Shown: in pieces, positions 9,858-18,244 of the stretch
How positions within the stretch are numbered: the stretch's first letter is position 1
Layout: each line of letters opens with the position of its first letter
Source of the DNA: Micromonospora pallida
Lineage (GTDB): Bacteria > Actinomycetota > Actinomycetes > Mycobacteriales > Micromonosporaceae
Assembly: GCF_900090325.1 (NCBI RefSeq)
Contig: NZ_FMHW01000002.1
Span: forward strand, 2,666,001-2,730,000
Length of the DNA stretch: 64,000 nt
Direction: 5' to 3'
The notes under the pieces: generated by a model
The model's database searches: none
The model's input: the letters and a program-made list of their open reading frames with translations, nothing else
What the model was told of the DNA's origin: nothing
Translations under genes and position numbers: made by a program

Positions 9858-10814
9858 GTGGCGACGGACCATGCACCCCTGGAGATCGCCTGCGACGAGT
9901 CGGGCTACGAGGGCGAGAAGCTCGTGGGCACGACCACCGACGTCTTCGCGCACGGCAGCGTGCACCTGTCGTACGCGGCGGCGGCCGAGTGCATGGCGGA
10001 ACTGCGCGCCCGGATCCGTTCCCCGGCCACCGAGTACAAGGCCAACCACCTGCTACGGGAGAAGCACCGCCGGGTCCTCGTCTGGCTGCTGAGCCCGGCG
10101 AGCCCGGCGTTCGGCGCGACCCACGTCTACCTCGTCGACAAGACGACCTTCCTCCTGGACCGCCTGGTCACCGTCCTGCTCGACGACCCGGCGCAGGCGG
10201 CGGTCCTGTGCCGGGAGGTGATCCTGGCACGGGAGGCGCGAACCGCCGTGCACTGGCGGCCGTTTCTCCAGAGCGCCAACGACCTGCTGCGCACCAAGGA
10301 ACGCCCCGACGCGGTGCCGCCAGTGGAGGGATTCGTCCGGGCCGTGGAGGCGCTGCGCCGCGGCGGCCCGGCCGAACCCGCCGACCAGACCCTGAAGCTG
10401 CTGGCGGCGGCCCGCTCACGAGCCGAGGCCCACCGGATGGCCGTCCACACCTCCCCGCCGGCCCTCCCCCTGCTCGACCCGTTGGTCCCGGCGATCGAGC
10501 GGGCCGTACGGTTCTGGGGTCACCCGGGACGCCCGGTCACGATCGTCCACGACCGCCAGAACACCCTGCGACCGGACCGGGTCGCGGCGCTGCGTGACCG
10601 CATACCCGCCCTGGCCGGGCTGACCCTGGTCAGCTCGGAGAACGACCCCCGCGTGCAGGTCGCCGACATCGTCGCCGGCGCGGTCCGGAAGATCGCCTCC
10701 GACGAGCTGGTCGGTGCCGGCGACCCCGAACTCACCGCGCTGCTCCCGCCCTTCGTCGACAGCGCGTCACTGCTGCCCACGTCGGCGAGCACCTCGCCCC
10801 ACGAGCGGCGATGA
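9858..10814 (+). CDS. DUF3800 domain protein
   Basis: This protein of 318 residues is built like the DUF3800 family, which has an RNase H-like fold by family knowledge. Its conserved acidic N-terminal motif is CDESG near residue 13, and the conserved C-terminal segment VQVADIVAGAVRK lies near residues 270-285. No catalytic activity is established for most members. The GTG start at 9858 has AAGG seven bases upstream; an in-frame ATG at 9837 is possible but lacks a good ribosome site. It lies 55 bases after the carrier protein on the same strand but has no obvious link to peptide synthesis. It sits inside the block bounded by the two carrier-protein copies. Confidence 0.75.
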   Translation: MATDHAPLEIACDESGYEGEKLVGTTTDVFAHGSVHLSYAAAAECMAELRARIRSPATEYKANHLLREKHRRVLVWLLSPASPAFGATHVYLVDKTTFLLDRLVTVLLDDPAQAAVLCREVILAREARTAVHWRPFLQSANDLLRTKERPDAVPPVEGFVRAVEALRRGGPAEPADQTLKLLAAARSRAEAHRMAVHTSPPALPLLDPLVPAIERAVRFWGHPGRPVTIVHDRQNTLRPDRVAALRDRIPALAGLTLVSSENDPRVQVADIVAGAVRKIASDELVGAGDPELTALLPPFVDSASLLPTSASTSPHERR

Positions 10815-10932
10815 CCAGCCTCATGCCCCGCGGGTTCACCGGCCGCCGGTGCGCCCGGGTGTGGCCGCCGCCGGTGCGGCGAGGGCGGCCCAAGATCGTC
10901 GATGTCGTCGCCCGGCAGGGCACGATGGGCAC

Positions 10933-11676
10933 GTGGACATCGAGCCGATCGCTCCCGCGCCGAGCCGGGCATTCGCCCCGGCGATCCTCGGCCAGCGGTG
11001 GCAGGACCTCGCCTTCCTGCACTGGGCGGTCGCGCCGGACCGCGTCGCGCCGCTGCTGCCCGCCGGCACCCACCCGGACACCCTCGACGGGGTGACCTAC
11101 GTCGGCCTGGTCGGCTTCCGGATGGTCGGGCTGGGCCTCGGACGGGGGCCGGGCGTGCCGTACCTCGGCAGTTTCTGGGAGACCAATGTCCGGGTCTACT
11201 CGGTGGACGACGCCGGCCGGCGGGCCGTGGTGTTCCGCTCCCTCGACGCGTCCCGGCTGGTCCCGGTGCTGGTCGCCCGGGCGTCGCTGCGCCTGCCGTA
11301 CCTGTGGTCGGCGATGCGGCTGGACCGCGACGGCGACCGCTACACCTACCGCTGCCGGCGCCGCTGGCCCGGCCCGGCCGGCGCCACGAGCCGGATGACG
11401 ATCCGGGTGGGCGAGCCGATCGACGAGCCGACCCCGCTGGAACACTTCCTCACCGCCCGGTGGGCGCTGCACACCCGGGCGTACGGGCACACGCTACGCC
11501 TGCCCAACTGGCATCCCCAGTGGCCGCTGCACCGGGCCGAACTGCTGGACCTGGACGACGCGCTGATCGCCGCCGCCGGACTGCCGTCACCGACAGACCC
11601 ACCGGTGAGCGTGCTCTACTCCCCCGGCGTGCCGGTCCGGTTCGGCCCGCCGGTCACCGTACGCCGGACCGGCTGA
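10933..11676 (+). CDS. DUF2071 (YqjF-like) protein, intact copy
   Basis: This 247-residue protein of the DUF2071/YqjF family is a soluble beta-barrel family of unknown biochemical role. The family pattern is visible: QRWQDLAFLHWAVAPD near the N terminus, TYVGLVGFRM, FWETNVRVYS, and a C-terminal SVLYSPGVPVRFGPP. The GTG start at 10933 is chosen because the protein then begins V-D-I-E-P-I, matching the start of the truncated second copy at 17601. The ribosome site is weak. It lies 118 bases after the DUF3800 gene on the same strand. The second copy keeps about 40 N-terminal and 38 C-terminal residues with the centre deleted. Confidence 0.85.
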   Translation: MDIEPIAPAPSRAFAPAILGQRWQDLAFLHWAVAPDRVAPLLPAGTHPDTLDGVTYVGLVGFRMVGLGLGRGPGVPYLGSFWETNVRVYSVDDAGRRAVVFRSLDASRLVPVLVARASLRLPYLWSAMRLDRDGDRYTYRCRRRWPGPAGATSRMTIRVGEPIDEPTPLEHFLTARWALHTRAYGHTLRLPNWHPQWPLHRAELLDLDDALIAAAGLPSPTDPPVSVLYSPGVPVRFGPPVTVRRTG

Positions 11677-11719
11677 CCGCCCGGCGACTCGACGGAAAGG
11701 CGGAACGCCCGGCGGGACA

Positions 11720-14680
11720 TCACCAGAGGGAGATCGCGAACAGCAGCTCGTCCTTACGGGGCGGCCGCTCGATGATCGGGATGGCGGAGCGCGAGTTCTC
11801 ACGGTTGAGCGCCATGCTGCCGTCCGGGTTCAGGCCGAAACGCCTCAGGTGCGCTCCGTCGCGGAGGTTGCCCAGCACCGCCAGACGGATCAACGCGTCC
11901 CGGGCCCGCCGATCCCCACCCACCGTCGCTCGGGCGAGCTGCTCCGGTGGTTGGCGCAGGGCGAGCAGCACGGACAGGTACCGTCCCGCCTCGACGTTCT
12001 CGGCGGCGGCTCGTTGCAGGTCGCCGAGTCGTTCCTGTTCGGCGAGCAGGTAAGCGAGCCGGGCGCACCTGTCGCCGGTATAGACCGGCTCCGAGTACCT
12101 TCGCACGATCTTGAACGCCTCTTCGACCCGGTCGTGGTCGGCGAGGATCATGCCCAGGTCGTCGACGGCCTCTGGCGTGCGGTAGGCCTCCAGCAGCAGC
12201 AACTCGACGGCCTCGTCGATGCGCCCCCGCGCGGCAAGCCGCCGCGCCCACTCTCGACGGGCCCAGGCGTTACCGGCGTCGGCCATCGCCTTGAGTTCGT
12301 CCAGACGTTCGCTCTCCGCGAGCAGCCGGGCCAGCAGGTCGGCGACAGGACCGTGAGTTCGTCCGGCCCAACGCAACTCCTCGATGGCCTCCACCTGGCG
12401 GCCGGAATCCGCGAGGATGGTCGCGAGCATCCTGAGCGGGCACTGGCAGTACTCGTCGGACGGCGCGCCGCGCAACAGACCGAGCGCTTCGTCCGTGCGT
12501 CCGTCGCCGTGCAGCAGCCAGGCCAGGCTCCGCAGGGCGTGCGGGTCGGCCGAGAGGGCACGCAGTTCGTCGACGCGACGGAACTCGACGAGAAGCGCGA
12601 CCACGTCGGGAGTCGCTCCATGCCGCCGCAGCTCCTCGAGGGCTTCGTCGACGCGGCCGTCGTGCAACAGCCACCGCGCCAGGAGGTACCCGTGCGTATC
12701 CGCGCCGCGGCGGCGGACGAGATCCACCGCTGCGGTGCGGCGGCCCTGATCCCACAGCAACTGCGCGGAGGCACCCGCCGCCCAACTGTCGCCGGACTCG
12801 GCCAGGCCGAGCAACTCGTCGAACGTCCCGGTGCGGCGGCCATGCGCGGCCAGCGCCTGAATGGCCACGAACTGGATGGCCGGCTGATCGTCCTCCAACA
12901 TCCCCAGCAGGTCGACGATCTCGTCGACAGCACCGTGCTCCGCGAGCATGTGCTGGAAACGGATGCGGGCGAAGGAGTCGGTCTCGGCCAGCGCCCGGAG
13001 TTCGTCCTTCCGTCCCGCAGCGACGAGCAGGTCCACCAGCACCGACTGGGCGGAGCGGTCCTCGGCCCGCGCCGAGCGCTGTTCCGCGATGGCCTCGTCG
13101 AACCGTTTCTGCTCCGCCAGCAGGGCGACCAGTTCCCCGTGGGCCCATTCGTGCCCGGCGGCGAGCGCCTGACGGTAGAGCCCTTCGGCGAAGCGGTAGA
13201 GCAGCCTGCTCTTCGCCTCGCGAGCGAGATGAAGAAGGTCCCCGGGGTCGACGATGTGCCGGGTCAGGGCTCGCCACACCGCCTCGGGCACCGGCTCGAC
13301 GTCGCGCCCGTCGGCGGTGTACTGGGCCAGGTAGTCGGTGAGGCCGTACCCGGCCGCGCGTTCGTCGTCGTCCGGATCCCGCTCCGGGACGAGCGCGGAG
13401 ACGGTGTCCCGGATCAGGTCGGTGGCCTCGCCCAGGGCACGGTCGAACCAGCCGGCCGGAGCCGGTCGTCGGTCCGGAAAGTAAGCGTGTGCGCAGTGTC
13501 GCAGCAGGTCTGCGGAGACCGGACCACGGACGCCGAGGCGGCGCGCCGCCACCGCGACGCTCAACACGCTCCTCGTGTAGGCGAATCGTGGCTGTTCCCA
13601 GCGTTGCACCAGCCACGGCGCTCCCGCCAGCACCTGGGTCATGCCGTGGTCGGGGTCGGTCAGCGCGGCGGTGAGCTGAGCGTCGTCGCGCGCGGCCTCC
13701 CACGCGCGGTCCAGCTCCGAGGCCTGCAGCCGGTCCGGGACACGGACCGGTGTTCCGGCCAGCCGCAGCAGGTTGCGGGCCGGCTCGTGCGGATCCGACA
13801 ACGTCTGCGTTCCCTGGCTGACCAACTCGTCGTAGAGGGTCGGCCAGAGGGTGGCGACCACCACCACGGGTTTCCGGGCCGCCCACAACGCCCGCACCTC
13901 GTCTGCGCCGATCCCGCGCTGGCCGTCTCCGGCCAGGTACCGCTGCAACTCGTCCAGCCACACGACCGTCCGTGCCCCGAGCGAACCCGCCCCGGGCAGG
14001 GCCCGGAGCTGCTCGGCGTCCCGGGGCCGCACGACGCGCCACCCCGCATGGTTGTCGCGGACGGCCTCCCACAGCGAACGGGTCTTGCCAGCGCAGGACC
14101 GACCGGTCACCAACACGAACCCGCCGCCGGCGGTGGCGGCGGCGGCCAGCCGCTCGCGCAACTCGTGGTCGTGGTCACGGACCACGTACGACGGACGGGT
14201 CCACCACTCCCCCGGGTGTTCCGGTCGAGGTTCGTCGTCCGGCACGGCCCCGACCCGGCCCGGTGGAGTGACCGCGCGATGCACCCCGGCCGCGCTCGGA
14301 GGGAACTCCGCCACGGTCCACACCGGTGGCGTTGCCGGCGGGCGCTCGGCCGCCCCGCGCAGCCGGTCCACGGCCGCCCGCCAGGCATGGACCTGCTCGG
14401 GCGGCACCCGGCAGACCAGCAGGAACATGGCAAGGACCTCGGCCGATGGCAGGTTCCGGCCGTTCAGGACGCTCTCGACCGTCGAGCGCGGCAACCTGAT
14501 CCGGGGCCAGCCGTCCGGGGCGCGTCCTGCGGTCGCCCGGCACAGCCTGTCCGACTCGTCGTGGATCTCCCGGTAGGAGAGCCCCGCCCCGTCCTTGACC
14601 TTCCGCAGTGCCTCGGCAAGCTCCCGCCGGGTCGACACCTGGATTGGCAGGTCCGCGTAGCCGTCCAACGACCGCACCAT
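11720..14680 (-). CDS. HTH-STAND-type NTPase with helical repeats
   Basis: This 986-residue multidomain protein has an N-terminal XRE-like helix-turn-helix region (about residues 15-110, with RSTVESVLNGRNLPS), a P-loop NTPase and a long C terminus. The NTPase has Walker A GRSCAGKT at about 193-200 and a Walker B-like VVWLDELQ at about 235-242. From about residue 430 to 950 come degenerate helical TPR-like repeats of the type EALEELRRHG, and the protein ends in Leu-Trp. This domain order matches STAND regulators or immune-type NTPases. ATG at 14680 follows CGGAG about 12 bases upstream on the minus strand. The frame stays open for a further 850 bases upstream, but that part is the antisense of carrier-domain sequence and is not coding. 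A 63-residue membrane peptide is transcribed divergently. Function is not known; sensing of a stress or invader is speculation. Confidence 0.85.
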   Translation of the reverse strand: MVRSLDGYADLPIQVSTRRELAEALRKVKDGAGLSYREIHDESDRLCRATAGRAPDGWPRIRLPRSTVESVLNGRNLPSAEVLAMFLLVCRVPPEQVHAWRAAVDRLRGAAERPPATPPVWTVAEFPPSAAGVHRAVTPPGRVGAVPDDEPRPEHPGEWWTRPSYVVRDHDHELRERLAAAATAGGGFVLVTGRSCAGKTRSLWEAVRDNHAGWRVVRPRDAEQLRALPGAGSLGARTVVWLDELQRYLAGDGQRGIGADEVRALWAARKPVVVVATLWPTLYDELVSQGTQTLSDPHEPARNLLRLAGTPVRVPDRLQASELDRAWEAARDDAQLTAALTDPDHGMTQVLAGAPWLVQRWEQPRFAYTRSVLSVAVAARRLGVRGPVSADLLRHCAHAYFPDRRPAPAGWFDRALGEATDLIRDTVSALVPERDPDDDERAAGYGLTDYLAQYTADGRDVEPVPEAVWRALTRHIVDPGDLLHLAREAKSRLLYRFAEGLYRQALAAGHEWAHGELVALLAEQKRFDEAIAEQRSARAEDRSAQSVLVDLLVAAGRKDELRALAETDSFARIRFQHMLAEHGAVDEIVDLLGMLEDDQPAIQFVAIQALAAHGRRTGTFDELLGLAESGDSWAAGASAQLLWDQGRRTAAVDLVRRRGADTHGYLLARWLLHDGRVDEALEELRRHGATPDVVALLVEFRRVDELRALSADPHALRSLAWLLHGDGRTDEALGLLRGAPSDEYCQCPLRMLATILADSGRQVEAIEELRWAGRTHGPVADLLARLLAESERLDELKAMADAGNAWARREWARRLAARGRIDEAVELLLLEAYRTPEAVDDLGMILADHDRVEEAFKIVRRYSEPVYTGDRCARLAYLLAEQERLGDLQRAAAENVEAGRYLSVLLALRQPPEQLARATVGGDRRARDALIRLAVLGNLRDGAHLRRFGLNPDGSMALNRENSRSAIPIIERPPRKDELLFAISLW

Positions 14681-14863
14681 CGGTCCATTTTCTCCGACCT
14701 GCTGCTGTCCGGGTCCGTCCGGGTGGCGCTGCTTGTTCTTCGGACCTGCTACGGCATGACGTGGCCTCCCCGGACAGGGGTTCCGGAGGTGTCCGGAGCG
14801 GCTGGCCGGACACCCACCCGGACGGGTGTGCTCCGAACACCGCATCCCGAACCGGAGGCCCCG

Positions 14864-15055
14864 ATGCACTCTCCCGACTTCCTGCCGACTGTCCTGACAG
14901 AAGGGCTGCGACTCGCCTCGGCCCTGGCGCCCCTCGTCACGCTGCTGCTCGCCAGGCGCGTCGGTCGACGCCACGACCAGCGGGACCGGTGGCGGCGCAG
15001 CCACCGCGGGAGCAGGTCGGGTCGACCAGAGGGACGCCGCCGTCGGCGGCGGTGA
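14864..15055 (+). CDS. Small single-span membrane peptide
   Basis: This 63-residue predicted peptide has one hydrophobic segment (about residues 14-35, LRLASALAPLVTLLLARR) followed by a very basic Arg-rich tail that ends in six Arg. The ATG at 14864 has an excellent ribosome site, GGAGG, seven bases upstream. It is divergent from the HTH-STAND gene, 183 bases apart. The 3' end runs directly into carrier-domain-like sequence in another frame at 15060, so the basic tail may be a product of the rearrangement rather than the original C terminus. I do not recognise a family. It could be a small membrane partner of the STAND gene, which is inference from position only. Confidence 0.5.
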   Translation: MHSPDFLPTVLTEGLRLASALAPLVTLLLARRVGRRHDQRDRWRRSHRGSRSGRPEGRRRRRR

Positions 15056-15059
15056 CGAT

Positions 15060-15293
15060 GCCGACCCGCTGGTCGGAGCGCTCCGGGAGATCTGGCAGGA
15101 CGTGCTGAAGATCCCGGACATCGGCCCGCACGAGGACCTGTTCGACCTGGGCGGGCACTCGTTGACGATCACCCGGATCAGTGGCCGGATCGTGCAACGA
15201 CTCGGCGTCGAGGTACCGCTGGACGCGTTCTTCGACACCCCTACCATCGCGGAGATCGCCGAGATCATCCGGCAGTCCGGAAAGGAGTTCTGA
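15060..15293 (+). pseudogene. Detached PCP domain (3' end of a lost NRPS gene)
   Basis: This stretch encodes about 77 residues of a peptidyl carrier domain with the attachment motif LGGHSLT. It corresponds closely in sequence to the C-terminal carrier domain of the module gene (bases 9321-9554) down to the identical stop and ribosome site for the next gene. No usable start codon precedes the domain: the frame is open back to about 14898 without ATG or GTG, and the first GTG (15102) lies inside the domain. Differences from the first copy are mostly at third codon positions, so the copies are diverged paralogues rather than a recent exact duplication. It is best read as the remnant of a second NRPS gene. 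Confidence 0.82.
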
Positions 15294-15566
15294 TGGGGGC
15301 CACCCACGAGATGCGGCAACGCGTCGCCGAGCTGGTCAGCACGGCGACCGGCGGCGAGGTGTTCCGTCGCCGACCTGATGGCCGGCGGATCGATGGTCGC
15401 GTTGGGCCTGGACTCGCTGGGTCTGCTGCGTCTCGTCGACGCGATCGAGCTGGAGTACGGCGTCGAGGTCGACCTCCAGGCCCCGGGCCGGGGCCTGGAC
15501 ACGCTGGACGACATGGTCGCCCTGGTGGCCAAGGCCCGCCCGGAGCAGAGGGCGGCCGTCCGGTAG
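15293..15566 (+). pseudogene. Second carrier protein, frameshifted
   Basis: This is a paralogue of the carrier protein at 9554-9802, with the same overlap of ATG and upstream stop and the same ribosome site. The N-terminal part (ATHEMRQRVAELVS) is in one frame. After about 15362 the rest (MAGGSMVALGLDSLGLLRLV) is in another. Removing one T in GTGTTCCGTC at 15361-15364 restores a continuous carrier protein of about 90 residues, with the Ser of LGLDSLG intact. Either a genuine inactivating insertion or a read error could explain it. A 36-base perfect palindrome begins 21 bases downstream, marking what looks like the original end of the operon. Confidence 0.82.
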
Positions 15567-15586
15567 GCGGGACTAGCCAGTACGGC

Positions 15587-15622
15587 AGGGGTGCCTCCTC
15601 GCGGCCGCGAGGAGGCACCCCT
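15587..15622. terminator. 36-base perfect palindrome between convergent genes
   Basis: The 36 bases are identical to their own reverse complement and can form an extended stem centred on GCGGCCGC. They lie between the second carrier-protein copy (plus strand, ending 15566) and the amidase (minus strand, ending 15660), so a bidirectional terminator is the natural reading. There is no T tract, as is usual for high-GC actinomycete terminators. Confidence 0.75.
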
Positions 15623-15659
15623 CCGGACGGACGACAGGCTGCGGCAGGACCGTTCCCGA

Positions 15660-17360
15660 CTACCGCGGGTAGCGGTGGTACCAGGGGTTGTGCCTTTCGA
15701 AGGCAGCAGCGGCGGTAATGACCTCGTCGTCCCGCTTCATCCGACCGATGACCTGCAAACCGACCGGCAGATCCGGGCCCTTGAGGGGGTTCGGCGCGAA
15801 GCCGGCCGGCAGACTCATCGCCGGATGGCCGCTGAAGTTGACCGGATAGGTCAGGCACCAACCGATCTGCGGATCGACGGCGACACCGTTGACGGCCGAC
15901 GGGCCGAGGGTGTTGCCGTCGTCCGCGTTCGGGACGCCCACGACGGCAACCGTCGGCGTGACGATGTAGTCGTACGTCCCCAGGACGACGTTGAGCTTGT
16001 GCAGCACGTCGGCGCGCAGGAAGTCCAGGTGCCGGTACTCCTCGGCCAGGAGCCGCTCCGACCGGTCGAGCATGGCGGCGAACTGTGGCGTCAACTGTTC
16101 CTTGTGCTCGCGTAGGTCCATCGGAATGCCGAACTCCAGAAACAGGTCCCGGGCGTGGCCGTACAGGCCGGCCTGCATGAGGACCCAGGTGTCAGCGAAG
16201 TGCTGACTGGTCAGTGGCCGCCGTTTCCGGCCGCCCAGATCGGTGACCTGGATCTCGTCGAGCCCCAGCTTCACCTGGTCGACCCTTGCCCCGGCCTGCT
16301 CGAAGGCCTGGAGGGCCTGGCGGACGACACGCTCGACCGGCGCCTCCACCGGGAACAGGTCCATGTCCGGTGAGTAGGCGATGCGCCTGCCCGCGAGCGG
16401 ACGCGCGCCGTCCACACCCTTGCGGAACGCGCCGACGTAGTCCAGCACACCGTCCATGCTCAACGGATCGCCCTCGGAGGGACCGCTGATCGCCTGCATC
16501 AGCATGGCCACGTCCGCCACCGTCCGTGCCATGGGCCCTGGGGTGAAGAACGGCGCCGCGGCGATCGGTGGAGCATCCTGCGGCCAGCGGCCGACACTTG
16601 GCTTCAGTGCCGCGATGTTGCACATGGCCGCCGGGATACGAACACTGCCGCCCGCGTCGGAGCCCTGGGTGAGGGCCGTCATGAAGGATGCCACGGCCGC
16701 AGCCGCCCCGCCGCTGGAACCGCCGGCGTTGAACCGGGGGTCGAACGGGGTGCCTGTCGGGCCGTGGACCTTGTTGTCGGTGGTGCCCTTGTGGCCGAAC
16801 TCGGGGGTGTTGGTCTTGCCCGGCACCACCACACCCGCATCGAGTGCGCGCTGGACGTACACCGCGGTGAAGGGCGGCACGAAACCCAGGTCGGCCATCG
16901 GCTTGGAGCCGAAGTCGTTGGGGACGCCCGCCAGGAAGTCGAACAGCGCCTTGACGCCGAAGGTCAACCCCTCCAGCATCCGCGGCCGGCCCTGCCGGTA
17001 CCGTTCGTCGGACCGTACCGCGGCTTCACGCGCCAATTCCTCCGTGACGTGCACGAAGGCGTTCAGTCGCGGATTCACCTGCCGCAGCCGGCGCAGGTGC
17101 GCCTCGGTCAGATCCACCGCAGAGACGCGGTTCTCCTTGCGGCCCAGCAGCGCCAGCTGCTCGTACGCAGGCAGGAACACCAGTTCGTCAGCCGCAGGTA
17201 TCGCCTTCTTGACGTTGCCGTACTGAGCGAACTGCCGTAGCAGCCAGCTCCAGTTGTCAGACGCCGGCCCGGCGCTTGCCGGCTGGGACACCAATCCCGA
17301 GCCGGCGACAGCAGCCGCCGAGCTTCCCAGCGCGATGACGCGCCTACGGGTCAACCGCAT
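15660..17360 (-). CDS. Tat-exported amidase-signature hydrolase
   Basis: This 566-residue enzyme of the amidase-signature family hydrolyses C-N amide bonds with a Ser-cisSer-Lys triad. The Lys is likely that of FGVKALFD, the glycine-rich signature is GGSSGGAAAAVAS, and the second conserved block is SDAGGSVRIPAA. The N terminus is a twin-arginine signal (RLTRRRVIALG followed by a hydrophobic, Ala-rich stretch and a QPASAG-type cleavage region), so the enzyme is exported folded. ATG at 17360 is preceded by AGAGGA at good spacing. It is convergent with the carrier-protein remnant and stands between that and the DUF2071 remnant. The natural substrate cannot be told from sequence. Confidence 0.9.
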   Translation of the reverse strand: MRLTRRRVIALGSSAAAVAGSGLVSQPASAGPASDNWSWLLRQFAQYGNVKKAIPAADELVFLPAYEQLALLGRKENRVSAVDLTEAHLRRLRQVNPRLNAFVHVTEELAREAAVRSDERYRQGRPRMLEGLTFGVKALFDFLAGVPNDFGSKPMADLGFVPPFTAVYVQRALDAGVVVPGKTNTPEFGHKGTTDNKVHGPTGTPFDPRFNAGGSSGGAAAAVASFMTALTQGSDAGGSVRIPAAMCNIAALKPSVGRWPQDAPPIAAAPFFTPGPMARTVADVAMLMQAISGPSEGDPLSMDGVLDYVGAFRKGVDGARPLAGRRIAYSPDMDLFPVEAPVERVVRQALQAFEQAGARVDQVKLGLDEIQVTDLGGRKRRPLTSQHFADTWVLMQAGLYGHARDLFLEFGIPMDLREHKEQLTPQFAAMLDRSERLLAEEYRHLDFLRADVLHKLNVVLGTYDYIVTPTVAVVGVPNADDGNTLGPSAVNGVAVDPQIGWCLTYPVNFSGHPAMSLPAGFAPNPLKGPDLPVGLQVIGRMKRDDEVITAAAAFERHNPWYHRYPR

Positions 17361-17600
17361 GGAGGGGTCCTCTCTGAAAAGGCACGAAGAGTGAGGGGGG
17401 CGGGGTTTCCCTGCTGTCCTACTCCGCCCTGAGAGGACTGTCCATGGTCGCCTCACCTGCTGGACAGCGCCCTGGGTCCCGGTTCGCCGAGCGACGCGGG
17501 CCACCGACACCGTCAGGGGGCGTCCGGCTACGGGGCGTCGCAGCGCGGGGTGACGAGGCCGCCGGCCGGGATGGCCACGACCAGACGGCACGATGGGTAC

Positions 17601-17836
17601 GTGGACATCGAGCCGATCGCCGCCGCGCCCGGGCAGGCGTTCCGCCGGGCGGCCCTGCGGCAGCGGTGGCAGGACGCCACCTTCCTGCACTGGGCAGTGC
17701 CGCCGGAGGTCGTCGCGCCCTCGACGACGAGCTGGTCACCGCCGCCAGGCTCCCGGCACCGTCCGGACCACCGGTGAGCGTGCTCCACTCCCCCGGCGTA
17801 CCGGCGATGTCCGGCCCACCGGTCGTCGTCCGCTGA
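17601..17836 (+). pseudogene. DUF2071 remnant with central deletion
   Basis: The first 118 bases encode V-D-I-E-P-I followed by QRWQDATFLHWAVPPE, matching the start of the intact DUF2071 gene at 10933. The last 118 bases encode LDDELVTAARLPAP and SVLHSPGVPA, matching its C terminus, in a different frame. About 170 central residues are missing, with the joint near 17719. The flanking 5' sequence (GGCACGATGGGTACGTGGACATC) also resembles that of the intact copy, so the two loci share promoter-proximal DNA. It is non-functional as written. The 240 bases upstream (17361-17600) hold no gene that I can support. Confidence 0.8.
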
Positions 17837-17885
17837 CCGGACGCCTCCTCGCCGCCCGCCGCCGGTGGAATGGGATCATGACGGC

Positions 17886-18191
17886 ATGGACATCTACGAG
17901 GACGCCCGGACCGTCTCCCGGGCGGATCTGGCCGCATGGTTGCGACAGCTCGCGAGTCAGCTGGAGACCACCGGACAGGTCTTCTACGGCGCTGCGGGCA
18001 CCATCGCCGTCGCCGACCAGGTGCGGTGCGAGCTGGAGATCGAGCAGGAGGACCAGGACGAGTTCTCCATCGAGATCGAGTTCTCCTGGGTGAACCCGAA
18101 GGCCGCCACCGCGACCGACGCCGCTGGCGTCCAGAAGGCCGAAGCCGCCACGGAGGAACCCGAGTCGCCGGAGGACACGACCGGCGAGTAG
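17886..18191 (+). CDS. Amphi-Trp domain protein
   Basis: This small acidic protein of 101 residues matches the amphi-Trp domain family: an N-terminal MDIYEDARTVSR, a helix with LRQLASQLE, then alternating strands ending in FSIEIEFSW with the characteristic Trp. The C-terminal 30 residues are low-complexity and acidic. The role of this family is unknown. I chose ATG 17886 because family members begin close to this motif; an upstream in-frame GTG at 17865 would add seven residues. It is convergent with the chitinase gene, with a strong hairpin between them. Confidence 0.8.
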   Translation: MDIYEDARTVSRADLAAWLRQLASQLETTGQVFYGAAGTIAVADQVRCELEIEQEDQDEFSIEIEFSWVNPKAATATDAAGVQKAEAATEEPESPEDTTGE

Positions 18192-18202
18192 TCCGGCAGC
18201 GG

Positions 18203-18232
18203 CCCCGGCAGCGCCGACGGGCGCGGCCGGGG
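18203..18232. terminator. Hairpin between amphi-Trp and chitinase genes
   Basis: The stem is CCCCGGC paired with GCCGGGG, enclosing a second stem GCGCC/GGCGC with loop GACG. It lies 11 bases after the amphi-Trp stop and 12 bases beyond the chitinase stop on the other strand, so it can serve both convergent genes. Confidence 0.65.
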
Positions 18233-18244
18233 TCACCGGTCGGG

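Noticed and set aside
9803..15059. Intact transposon or integron between carrier-protein copies
   Set aside because: No transposase, integrase, terminal inverted repeats or target-site duplications were found; the flanking copies are diverged paralogues, not short direct repeats.
14681..15532. Upstream extension of the minus-strand HTH-STAND frame by about 280 codons
   Set aside because: The extension is the antisense of carrier-domain and carrier-protein sequence, and a good ATG with ribosome site exists at 14680.
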